Assembly (NCBI GenBank): GCA_021399435.1
Contig: JAJTUP010000030.1
Coordinates: forward strand, 62,001-126,000
DNA: 64,000 bases
Reading direction: 5' to 3'
DNA from: Diaporthe sp. PMI_573
Taxonomy: Eukaryota > Ascomycota > Sordariomycetes > Diaporthales > Diaporthaceae
Below the pieces are notes generated by a model. That model ran no database searches. It saw only the letters and a list, made by a program, of their open reading frames with translations, and was not told the DNA's origin. A program made the translations under genes and the position numbers. Below are positions 1 to 9,468 of the stretch, piece after piece; the stretch's first letter is position 1, and each line of letters opens with the position of its first letter.

Positions 1-1241
1 CACGGGAAACAGCATATTTGGATGGATTAAGGGGTATTGTCGCCATACTCGTTTTCATCCGGCATTTTTCTCTACCGTGGCAGCTGCACCTCGACTACGG
101 GTATGGAGATGAAGGCTACAACGGTTTCCTGCGTCTTCCGTTTCTTCGGCTTGTATTTTCCGGCCCCTTGACGCCGGTCTTCTTCATCGTGTCTGGCTAC
201 GTGCTCTCTGCAAAGTCGTTGAAGCTGTCACGGCGCAAGGCATGGGAGCCACTCGCAATCGCCCTCGCAGGGTCAACATTCCGGAGGGCGCTTAGGCTTT
301 TCCTCGCGCCAGTTGTGTCCACGCTTCTGGTCATGGTCCTGGCCCATTTCAATTGCTTCTCCTTCCCTTATAGCCACATGCCTGGGCGCCAGCCAGTACA
401 CCCAATCGCTCTCGGATCTCTTTGGGCCCAGTTTCTTCAATGGGGAGGGTTTGTCATCAATGAGTTGACCAACCCATGGCGCTGGGATATTCCCAAGCTT
501 CAGTACGGGCCGCACCTGTGGACGATACCCGTCTCCTTCAAAGGGTCTCTGGTCGTCTTTATAGCCTGCCTAGCTCTCGTCCGAACCCAAGGTGTCACTC
601 GGCTCGCACTTCTGATACTTGGGATCCTCTCGGCGTTGTTACACTCGAGATGGGACATGGCACCGTTCCTAGGCGGTATGCTGCTGTGTGAACTGGACCT
701 GAGGAATGCGGAGCGTCTGGACCACATGAAAGACCTGAATCAACCAGCCGCCCCGTCGCGTCGGATACTGAGGAGAGCCTTTGGCTTGACATGCCTCATA
801 TTTGGCCTGTACTTGGGGTCCTTCCCACGAAAGAATCACAGCGGAAATGCCTGCGTCGCTGGGTACCAATGGTTTTGTGTCATCACGCACGATTATCGCT
901 ACTGGCACTGCATCGGTGCTTTCTTTGTCATGTTTGCGGTTTCCAGAGAAGAAATCCTGCAGTGGCCGTTGAAGACGGCACTCGGGCAATACTTGGGAAA
1001 AGTTTCGTTTTCGGTATACATCATCCACGAGCCTTTCCTTCACCTCTTCGCTTTCTACACGGTGCCGTTCTTCCGCCGTTGGACGGGAGAGTCCACGGAA
1101 TTGCAGAGCCAGGCCGGGTTTTTCATGGGCATGCTTTTCAGCGGGTTCTGGCTGCTTTGGCTCGCTGATCTTTTTAAAAGCTACGTTGAGGAACGCTGTG
1201 TGACGCTAGCTGGGTGGGTGGAATCCAAGTTGCTTTCCTAG
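1..1241 (+). CDS. Acyltransferase-3 family membrane protein (5' end outside window)
   Basis: Integral membrane O-acyltransferase of the acyltransferase-3 family. These proteins move acyl groups from acyl-CoA or similar donors to small molecules or sugars. The reading frame is open from the left edge and starts mid-protein with the family hallmark Y-L-D-G-L-R-G-I, followed by F-I-R-H and the P-V-F-F-I-V-S-G-Y-V-L-S segment. Several hydrophobic helices follow, and the protein ends at a TAG at 1239-1241. About 410 residues are visible; family members usually have 400-500, so only a short N-terminus is missing. No intron is needed. The nearest in-frame initiators in the window are not real starts, because the motif begins before them. 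It lies about 1.4 kb before the first UstYa gene on the same strand, so it may be a tailoring enzyme of the cluster (inference) or simply its neighbour. Confidence 0.85.
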   Translation, partial: RETAYLDGLRGIVAILVFIRHFSLPWQLHLDYGYGDEGYNGFLRLPFLRLVFSGPLTPVFFIVSGYVLSAKSLKLSRRKAWEPLAIALAGSTFRRALRLFLAPVVSTLLVMVLAHFNCFSFPYSHMPGRQPVHPIALGSLWAQFLQWGGFVINELTNPWRWDIPKLQYGPHLWTIPVSFKGSLVVFIACLALVRTQGVTRLALLILGILSALLHSRWDMAPFLGGMLLCELDLRNAERLDHMKDLNQPAAPSRRILRRAFGLTCLIFGLYLGSFPRKNHSGNACVAGYQWFCVITHDYRYWHCIGAFFVMFAVSREEILQWPLKTALGQYLGKVSFSVYIIHEPFLHLFAFYTVPFFRRWTGESTELQSQAGFFMGMLFSGFWLLWLADLFKSYVEERCVTLAGWVESKLLS

Positions 1242-2627
1242 AACTTCGATTTATTCTGCACACTACCTCGGTAGGTAGTATACCATACTTAGCAAGATCA
1301 TGGCACACGCTGAATCGTACTTGTGCACACTCCAGGCGTATCTGTATCATTTCCCCAAACGCGCCGGGGGCGTCTTAATAGCGGTACAGCCTTGCGAAGG
1401 GCGGTATGCCACAAGGAGTTGGAATATTGATAGCTCAATTTTGCATTAGAACCAACTGACCAACAACACATCGTGAAGTCGGGCAGGATTGCAGGATTGC
1501 AGGTCTGCGGGTCCGGATGTGCATATTTGAAACGGACTAGCACTAGAGTTCACGAGGATAATGATCCTATTCGTACAGCAGCCATATCTTCTGCTGTCAG
1601 CCGTGGGCTGAGAAGGCAGCTCTAATAGCGGTCCCCGTCCTAAGCCATGGCGTCTGTATGCTCACGGCTCAATCTAGCAGCAGGCAGAAGGATACGACAT
1701 TGTAAACGTGGATGGTACCCTCCGTGACCGACAGAATGGGCCCAACATGCCAGCGTGGTAGCGCGGGTGCAAACAGCTCCGACGACCATTGGCCAGGGAT
1801 CGATGGAAGCCGGTAGGAGCCGGTAGGAGCCGGTGATTCAGCCCAAGTTAGGCAGGAGGAGGTGACAATCAAGATGATCGGCGCCATTGGGCATCTCTCA
1901 TGCACGATGCCGCCGCAGCCTTACAGATATGTCCAATCCCCCTGACGAAAAGCTTAGCTCAAAGCTTAGCTTAAAGCTTAGCTTGCTTGGTTGAACTGCA
2001 TTGTAAGCTTATAGATTTACTATCAGCCTATGCACGCTGTGGGATCAATGGCACAGCAGCCAATTGGAACTGGGCCGCAAGCACAGCAGGGATGCCGAAC
2101 AGGGGCGGCTCAACTTCCCGGTGCCTCGAATCTGACCAGACCAACCATTTCCAGGATCCCAGTGCCCAAGACTAATTCACCCAGTCTACAGCGGTAAAAA
2201 AAGAAAAAGCAAAAAATACTCTCAAAGGGCTGGGACACCGAATTTCGCACCGTGCGACGACGATGTCAGCATACCGTACACCATTGCGGGCCTCAGGATG
2301 GCCGCGCGTGCGGCACAGACGCATGAAAGTCGCAGCAAGTGTCCAACCAGGGCTGTTCTGACCGCTTGCATAGTTGCCGATGCCGCTGTCCTCATCCATG
2401 GTGCCGGAGCTCATCCTAGGGCATCAAGATAGGACGTTCATGGCCGGGAACCGGAAGCATTGAGTTCCGCGGTGACGGGTCACCCTGATCAGCCACGCTG
2501 TAGTCCAGCGTGAACGGTAATCAGACCCGCCAGACTGACCGTGGCCGCAACCTCACCGTACCGCACTGAAGGGACCGACTATTGGATTTTTTTTTATCTG
2601 CCAGCTTGTATCAGAAGCACTTTTATA
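1242..2627. other. Intergenic region with short tandem repeats, before the UstYa genes
   Basis: No convincing gene. It holds a 10-bp unit AGCCGGTAGG in about 2.7 tandem copies (1808-1834) and a 12-bp unit AAAGCTTAGCTY in three copies (1949-1984). A small reverse ORF (1669-1887) starts with a hydrophobic, signal-peptide-like stretch and is discussed in the findings. Confidence 0.5.
1949..1984. repeat. Three tandem copies of a 12-bp AAAGCTTAGCTY unit
   Basis: Three head-to-tail copies at 1949-1960, 1961-1972 and 1973-1984; only the last base of the first copy differs. The array lies about 640 bp upstream of the first UstYa start. A regulatory role is possible but only inferred from position. 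Confidence 0.8.
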
Positions 2628-3578
2628 ATGCTGCAAGATTGGAAAACGTATGTCCTCCATCAAGGAAAATCCTTGGGTGGCCGAAGAGAAGAGTATGTCG
2701 GTATATACCAAGATGACGACGAGTCCTCTCCCGAGGCTCCCCGTGGAATCAATAAGGAACAGAAAGGTATCTCGCTTGCGAGTATACAAATCTGCGCTTG
2801 TTTCCTCGCAGCGGTGATGGGTGTGCTATTCGGCGTTCTCCTAGGCGCGACCACCTTGAAACCAAGGGAGTGCGATGAGAAGATGCCCAAAGCGAGTGCA
2901 GCTCATAGTTTCGAAGACCTCTTGCCAAAGAGTAAGTATTTCATGGTATCAATTACAACTTACAGCAGTTGGTAACGCGTGAAATGCTTAGTCGAGTCAA
3001 ACACCTCTGTCGTATTCCAGCCAGACTACTCGTATTGGAACATGTCTGACTTCTCGTCAGAGCAAACCTGGAAGGCTTTGGGTGAGTGAGAATCTTATGT
3101 CTCCAGGTGTCTCTAGGTTTCCCCAAGCTGAATCTTGATACATAGGCCGAAATGGAAACATATATGTGAAGGACCCAGCACGTTTTGGTCTCGAGGCTGG
3201 AATCGAGCAGAGCGGAGATTACGACGGTTTCCCAATATCTGCCTTTCATCAGCTCCATTGCCTTGTGAGTTGAAGTGTGCCCGTAACATGAGTCCAGCAG
3301 CCACTAATAAAGATTTCCAGAAACGTTTGCATGAGGGACATGCCGCACTTTTGGGTGGTTTCAAATACTCCGATGAAATCGTGGGCCACGTAGATCATTG
3401 CTTCGACTATCTCCGTCAGGCTATCATGTGCAGGGCGGACATGACTCTCGAAAAGGCGAGAGTCGACGACGACGGCCACCGTCGCGCTACGGATGGCTGG
3501 GAAACAGCGCATCAGTGCACAGATTGGGCTGAAGTGATGAGAGTTAAGCTGGAGTATCAATACAAATACGCAATTTAA
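2628..3578 (+). CDS. UstYa-type (DUF3328) membrane oxidase, cluster copy 1
   Basis: Type II membrane protein of the UstYa/DUF3328 family. Relatives in the ustiloxin and phomopsin pathways take part in oxidative cyclisation of core peptides. Exons traced: 2628-2931, 2992-3081, 3146-3264, 3321-3578, giving 256 residues, normal for the family. The N-terminus is charged and followed by one membrane helix (about residues 45-75). The lumenal part carries both family motifs: H-Q-L-H-C-L at the end of exon 3 and H-V-D-H-C-F-D-Y-L-R-Q in exon 4, followed by M-C-R-A-D-M-T. The intron directly after the first HxxHC-L is shared with the other canonical copies and supports common descent. The start at 2628 is chosen because the frame upstream is not family-like; an in-frame ATG at 2541 is the alternative. 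It faces copy 2 tail to tail, 102 bp apart. Confidence 0.9.
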
Positions 3579-3680
3579 TACACTAGATTCTACCGATCAG
3601 GATACATGAGAATTGGTTGAAGAAACAATGCCATTAAATAGCTTTTGAAGCCTCAAGAGCCCCTCAAGAGTGGGATGCTA

Positions 3681-4349
3681 TCACGCAAGCCCGCAAAATG
3701 GATACTTGATAAATATGTCCGTTCCAGTCGAGTTCAAAGGAGTCCGCCGGTTCATGATCATGTGCTCGCAGTGCTGCGTATGACTAAAGTTCCCGATGTA
3801 GCTGTCGATCGGCCACCCGGCCAGCAGAGCACGATGCATCTTCTTCCACTGGAACGTGCAGTGCAGCAGGTGGAACTCCCACGTCACGTACAGGCGGTCC
3901 AGACGACCTTCTCGCACCGCCTCTTCGTCAGCGGCAACCCGTCCGTCCTGCCCAATAAACCACTCCCACGGCCCGAGCGCTTCAAACTCCGCCACGAGTT
4001 CGCCGTCGTAGCACCTGGGCGGAAGCCACGAGAAACTCATCACGTCGAACTTGCACCCGGCTGCCAGCGCCTCCTCCCGCGAGCCCCCGCATGACGATGG
4101 GGACCCTCCTGTGAGCCGATTTTGTGCGAACTGGTCTGGATTGAGCGTGAAGAACTCTGCTCGAAAAATTGCGTAAGCCGCGCCGCTGGCTGAGGCGAGG
4201 ATAAGGAGGCATAGTATCGCCGTACAAGCGAGCCACCGGACGAACTTCTTGCGCTGGTGCGTGACGGGACTGTCAATTTTGACCCCAGTTTCAGCGGACG
4301 AGTCCGTGTCTTGTAGCAGCATATAATCGGCATTTTTTGATGGTTCCAT
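3681..4349 (-). CDS. Divergent Cys-rich UstYa-like membrane protein, copy 2
   Basis: Single-exon gene of 222 residues. An N-terminal cytosolic part with basic residues (H-Q-R-K-K-F-V-R) precedes one membrane helix at about residues 38-62. The lumenal part differs from canonical UstYa proteins: it has C-G-G-S near residue 87, A-G-C-K-F-D and W-L-P-P-R-C-Y-D-G-E-L, then H-L-L-H-C (about residue 160) and H-T-Q-H-C near the C-terminus. The two HxxHC motifs are the UstYa signature, so it is placed in the wider superfamily, although the central region is not the usual one. The lack of introns also sets it apart from the others. It shares a 480-bp divergent promoter region with copy 3. Its role as an oxidase or partner subunit is inferred. 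Confidence 0.75.
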   Translation of the reverse strand: MEPSKNADYMLLQDTDSSAETGVKIDSPVTHQRKKFVRWLACTAILCLLILASASGAAYAIFRAEFFTLNPDQFAQNRLTGGSPSSCGGSREEALAAGCKFDVMSFSWLPPRCYDGELVAEFEALGPWEWFIGQDGRVAADEEAVREGRLDRLYVTWEFHLLHCTFQWKKMHRALLAGWPIDSYIGNFSHTQHCEHMIMNRRTPLNSTGTDIFIKYPFCGLA

Positions 4350-4829
4350 GATGAATGGTTGTTCTCAAGAAAAGAAAAAAAAGCTTGTGGATGAAGCAGT
4401 TAAGAGAGTGTGAGTGTGGTCAGAGTGGCAGCTAGTGTAAGAGCGTAGCCATCTGGGGTCGGTGGCCGGAACAGCTGGAGAGCCCGGGGGAGGGGGCCAG
4501 AGAGCTGACTTTCCACCTTTGTGCCCTGTAAGCACCATTCGAGCTCCCTGTTTGCCTCACCACAGCTAGAGTACATAGGTACCGTAGCAGTGGTGAGGTA
4601 AGCCCTGCAGTGGCCCCGCCACTAATCATATTGTGCCTGAACCCCCTGTAGGCGTACCTCATGCCACTCTCAACTTATCCACCCAAGGATATTGGCCGAT
4701 AAATCTGCTTGAAATCACATTCACCATCCGTAGCTTCAAAAACTCCCACCTCGACCCTCGATATTTGCTACGACTTTCCAGGCTTTAAATTCATTGACAC
4801 CTCACAGATTTATCTTCACCTTAGAAAGC
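4350..4829. promoter_or_regulatory. Divergent promoter region between UstYa copies 2 and 3
   Basis: These 480 bp separate the start codons of two oppositely oriented cluster genes and so must contain both promoters. I see no unambiguous binding site. The arrangement would allow co-regulation. Confidence 0.6.
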
Positions 4830-5822
4830 ATGCTGGGTCGACAAATGAGAGCTTCAGACGACGCACAGGGGCGGTTAGAGGAGCAAAAACCGTTCCTTGA
4901 AGTCGACGTCGAGGACACGGCCAACTCCCGTGCCTCGGCGCCGGAGTACGATAAACCATCGACCCGCCGATACTCATACTTGTATTCTGCCATATTTATC
5001 CTTCTTGGCTCGACCTTCATCATCTCGGCAATCTGGCACAGTCCATCCGAATACCAGTGTGTTCATCAGTTGAACGTGTGGTGTAAGAAATCAAAGAACA
5101 GGGCACACACCCATCGTGACTACCATAGTCGCTGACCATTTTCGATATAGCTCCGATGCGTGAGGCTATCACCTATCATGAAGTGGTATACTCGCCCTCG
5201 TCGAGGGCGAAATTCAAGGGTCTTCCAACTCCGGAGTTGGAGGACGCTTGGGGTTCCCTATGGCAGTGTAGGGAGGCCTATCTGCTTTTCGTAATACTAT
5301 TGCTCATTCCTACTCTGACAATTCTCGGTAGTCGGATCGATGGGTATCCCTGATGACAAGTTGGCCCTGTTGAACAAATCTGCAACCGAGCGGACCTGGC
5401 ATCGTCTCCCCTCGAAGATTGGGGGAGGAATTCAAGCGTATTTCGAAGGATTCCACCAGATTCATTGCTTGGTGAGATCAATTCTTCAAGGTGGATGCGG
5501 AGTGTATGGCAGCCAGGCGCTAACGCTGACGACGCAGAACCTGGTACGGCAATATACATATCGCCATGAGTACGATTACAGCAATCTCCGCGACTTTGCC
5601 AATGTCAAAATCCCTATCACCGAGCATGTCGAACATTGTCTGGAGATCCTCCGGACAAAACTCATGTGCGATGCGGACACTACCCCGTTCTTGGCCCATT
5701 GGAACAATGAAGAGGGGATCACGATCGACACGACTACGTCGAGAAAGTGCCGCAACTTTGGGAACATGGTGGACTGGGCGAATTCTCACATAACAGTGCC
5801 ATTCGAGGAGCACAACCACTGA
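4830..5822 (+). CDS. UstYa-type (DUF3328) membrane oxidase, copy 3
   Basis: Canonical UstYa-family protein of 264 residues. Exons: 4830-5082, 5151-5267, 5332-5471, 5538-5822, with GT-AG introns of 64-68 bp. An acidic N-terminus and R-R-Y-S-Y-L-Y lead into one membrane helix at about residues 52-72. The lumenal domain shows the D-A-W-G-S-L-W segment, G-I-P-D-D-K-L, the first motif F-H-Q-I-H-C-L and the second motif H-V-E-H-C-L-E-I-L-R, then M-C-D-A-D-T-T-P. All motif histidines and cysteines are present, so it is expected to be active. Position and phase of its introns match copies 1 and 4. Its end faces that of copy 4, 64 bp away. Confidence 0.92.
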
Positions 5823-5886
5823 GAAAAGGGGAAGTGAGACGAACTATTGGCATGTATTTATACGATGAACATGAACAATATCAACT

Positions 5887-6940
5887 TTAGATATCAATCA
5901 ATACGCTGCTGTGCCTGGACTCCTCCGCACTGACAAAGTTTCGACCAGCCCAGTGAGCCATTGATTCGTAGTTCCTGCAGTAATGTGTGTTCCCGATGAG
6001 TGGAGCTTTGCCTCGAACTGCTCTGGGGTCCTCCACGATGAGATACGGTGTAGCATCCAAGCTGCACATCAGCTCCTCACGGAGGACTTCGATGCAGTTA
6101 TCCGCTTGTTGTCTTGTTGGTGGTGTAAAGATTGTCTGGTTTGAATCTTGGTATATGTACCGTCGAAGTATTTTCTTGCACCGATTTGGTCAGTGGGAGT
6201 GGGTTTCGAGTATTGAAGAGGCAGCAACCTACTAAGCAGTCCATGCTCATTATAAAACCAGGTACTACAAGGGCCACATCCTCGTTGTCTCCCGCAGTCA
6301 TTCGCTTCTCAGCCCCAGCTACACTGCGAGATGAGGCCGTGATGTGTTGCCCGGTAAGTGGAAGCAACCCGACTACAGAATAATTTTTCAGCAGCCGTCC
6401 AACGTGCGACACGAAGTGTTCTGACTTACAAGGGGCTAATGAGTCCCATTTGGACTCGCGTTCGACCGTTGGCGGCCCGCGATAAATTGACTTTGATGAG
6501 AACTCATCATGGAAGTTTCTCAACTCGTACTCAATGGCTTCTTCCGCCATGGCTTCAGAGAGGTCAGCACCGAGCAGTGATAGGCCGTCGCTGCCATAGT
6601 ATAGTTCTAAGCTGGACTTACACGATGGTAAGAGGGTCTTCACACATGCTATGTCTGAGGGTGTCTTTTGAGTAGTGACTGCATAGAAGACGATAGACGC
6701 CAGCAGGTACGCCAGCGATCCTAACAACAGCATATTTCGTGATACCTCTAGTGAGTGAATCCGGCTGCCGAAACAGGGAGTGCCTGTCTCTCCCGTGGAA
6801 AGCGTGTAGGAAAAGTGAATAGGAGCGGTTAAGGCCCTCCAGATATCTGAGTCCGCTGGGTCGTTGCCAGATGCTGCATGAGATGGTTCAGCAATAACAG
6901 CTTGCAGGCAAGGAAGAACAGCCTGGAAACTCTCCAGCAT
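5887..6940 (-). CDS. UstYa-type (DUF3328) protein with degenerate HxxHC motifs, copy 4
   Basis: Exons on the reverse strand: 6622-6940, 6430-6552, 6233-6372, 5887-6174 (289 residues). The four-exon plan and phases equal those of copy 3. A hydrophobic helix (M-L-L-L-G-S-L-A-Y-L-L-A) and the segments Y-R-G-P-P-T-V-E and K-W-D-S-L-A identify the family, as does C-I-E-V-L-R-E-E-L-M-C-S-L-D-A-T near the end. Where copy 3 has H-Q-I-H-C and H-V-E-H-C, this protein has M-S-M-D-C and Q-A-D-N-C: all four histidines are replaced while the cysteines stay. It may therefore be a non-catalytic partner, have changed chemistry, or be decaying. The N-terminus before the helix is long and its start at 6940 is uncertain. 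The first intron (69 bp) is in frame and could be missed by gene callers. Confidence 0.82.
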
Positions 6941-7858
6941 TCTTTTTCTTTTTCAAAAATGGGAATCTCTGAGACCCTGAAGAATTTGGACCAGCAAAGC
7001 TGCGCAGGCTGACCTCGCCGATGTTTGACCCCTCTTCCGGATGCTTTGAGGCAAAGGATGTATTTCATCCTTCGTTTGTCCGTGATCGTCATGTTTTCTC
7101 GCACTGTTCTGGACATGTTCTTTCATGCAAACCGCCGCATTGCTAACGGTCAGGGGGCTTCGCTAGGCTGCATCTGACTTGCTTAGCCCTGTGATCCCAT
7201 ACAGGGGGAGACGCATGGGCTGTGTTTCGATTTCAGTGGGTGCAGATGTGCAAAGGGCGACTAATGCGTGCTGCTGCAGCTGAAGGAGCCCTGGGACCGA
7301 TTGGCTGGAAACAAACTCAGCTGAGATTCCTGCGGCCCAACCAACCCAACATTGCTACTGTAGTCGGCTTCACGAGTCGTGGTACTTCCGGAGTACAATG
7401 CGTGCTGTACTCGATTGTTGAGTGGATCAGCACCACCATGGATTATCACCGATAGCTGCATCACCTACGCCGTCGGAAACCTATGCAACAACCGGTCCCG
7501 GAGCTGCTTGATATGTCATTGGTTTTTGAGTGGCCAGGATTCCTTATCTTCGTGTCAGACCGTGGAAGGTGTTAATTCTTGCTGGCATGGATTCGCATCC
7601 GCGGACGCATCACGAAGTGGATCGCCTCACAAGCCCGACATTGGACATTTCTGGCATTTTCGATCCTCCCAGTATCTGGTCTCGCCTTTCCTCAGGCCCC
7701 CAAGCCTACCCCTGTGCTAGACTTCCTAGGCCTCCCTTCATGACTTCCGGCACCTTCTCCATTGCCTTTGGAGTTCATTGACCACCGTCGGACGCATAGG
7801 CCCCTCGCATGTTGACCAGGCCTGAACCTTGAATCTTCACGCTGTTCACGCTGCAAGA
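6941..7858. promoter_or_regulatory. Divergent promoter region between UstYa copies 4 and 5
   Basis: About 0.9 kb separate the divergent starts of copies 4 and 5. Open frames here lack signal peptides, family motifs or usable splice sites, so I read them as chance. The region should hold both promoters; no specific site is recognised. Confidence 0.5.
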
Positions 7859-9001
7859 ATGTTTCCCCGGTGGATCCTGAAGTCTACTAGGTACAAGCGG
7901 CTGGATGTTCAATCTCCCACAGAGGAAGACAGTGACGAAGAAAGCCTCTACCTCAATGGAAAGCAGGTGATCGGCGCTTCAAAAAGCAATAACCCTAACG
8001 AATGGCGACTGATATCTCTCTTTTCTTACACGTTGACGATTATCTTTGCATTACTCTACTTCCGGGAGAAGACCAGATCAGCAGGAGAGAGCTACGAGCA
8101 AGGGTGGCCCACTGACTTTGGTACGTTGCCTACGAAATTTCCGGATTATATCGTCCGTCAGAGTTTCTCGGGATGGTAAAGACTGACCGGGCCATTTGAT
8201 CAGCCTCTATTCGTGGTCGTATTGGCACAGAGAGGAGGACCTTCACCGGGGCCCCAGCAATTCGCAGCAACGGAACTGTTTACGTGCCACACCAAGACGC
8301 CGCTCAATATGTGGGCGTCCCCAGCCCCGAGATAGATCACGCTTGGGAGCAATTAGTTGGAGGTAACATCCTATTGGGAGAGAATTGGAGCCTGGAATGA
8401 ATGCCTACTAAATCGCTGAAAGGCCGATATTTCCTCATTACCGAGGACGAGGCAAAGGCTACGTGGGGCGCTGAGTACAAGGACTACTGGTCTCAGGCTC
8501 GTGGTGGTTATGTTCTTGGGTACGCCAATTATGTTTCACTTAAGAGGCTGTTGAGCACATGGCACCTTACGGCTAACAACCACGCAGACTCGACGTCTTC
8601 CACACACTTCACTGTCTGAACCAGATACGCCAGAAGCTGCACCCAGAGTACTATCCACATGGACACGGAAGTGCCGAAACAAAGCTGATACACAACGGTA
8701 AGACTACAAGCCAGAGCCATGCGCCGAATGAAGGCCAAGGTCGAACTCAGACTGACTGCGTGTTTTCCCCCCGTCAGGGCACTGCATCGAGCAGATCAGA
8801 CAGTATATAATGTGCGCGGGTGACATGACGGCGCTGGGGACGCGCTACTACCCGGGTATCGATCGTAACTACGTGCTTTCGGATGTAGCCCACACGTGTC
8901 GGAATTTTGAGAGTATTCGTGATTGGACATGGGAGCGATACAACGGCAGCACGGCCGTGAAGCCGATTATAGAAGAAGCAGGCGGGGAGCATCTTCCATG
9001 A
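7859..9001 (+). CDS. UstYa-type (DUF3328) membrane oxidase, copy 5
   Basis: Five exons: 7859-8120, 8204-8362, 8423-8519, 8588-8697, 8778-9001 (283 residues). The start is the ATG followed by F-P-R-W-I-L; it gives the usual N-terminus with R-Y-K-R-L and an acidic stretch, then a membrane helix around residues 56-74 (L-I-S-L-F-S-Y-T-L-T-I-I-F-A). The lumenal part has D-H-A-W-E-Q-L, the first motif F-H-T-L-H-C-L in exon 4 and the second motif H-N-G-H-C-I-E-Q-I-R-Q across the exon 4/5 junction, then M-C-A-G-D-M-T. Motif residues are intact. It has one more intron than copies 1 and 3, placed just before the first motif. It reads in the same direction as the M3 peptidase that follows after 467 bp. 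Confidence 0.9.
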
Positions 9002-9429
9002 TATGTACGGGATTAAATCTATCACAAATATGAAAACGTAACTATGAACTGTGAGAGCCCGTGAGTTGTTGAAATCATGAACGGGTCATTGAAAGCCCAC
9101 CCCGCAGAAAGGCCGGTTGATGGCTTGTGTGATCACTCGATGAAGGAGAGCTGATACCCAAGGACGCTTCTGCGTTATTTCCGTCACCACATGCTCCATT
9201 CGAGGACGGCAGGCTAGCATGACGACACAGGCAGGCCGGCCCCTGTGGCAAGCTGTCCCCTGTCTCCGTACCCCGCCTAGTTTGGTAGGGGTAACATGTA
9301 AGCCGATTAGTACCTACCTGCCTATCTACCAACATAAATACGCCAAACACAAGGCAACATACCAGCAGATCCGTCTCCTCACATCCAACCGCTCATGACT
9401 ATCGCCAACTAATCTCTCTCGCCTTTTGT

Positions 9430-9438
9430 TATATAAAA
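9430..9438 (+). promoter_or_regulatory. TATA box upstream of the M3 peptidase gene
   Basis: A TATATAAAA element lies about 31 bp before the proposed ATG at 9469. The 467-bp interval from copy 5 to this gene shows nothing else recognisable. If this TATA box is used, the 5' leader is very short. Confidence 0.45.
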
Positions 9439-9468
9439 TAGCCGCAATTCCTGAAGTCGCTTCTCACT

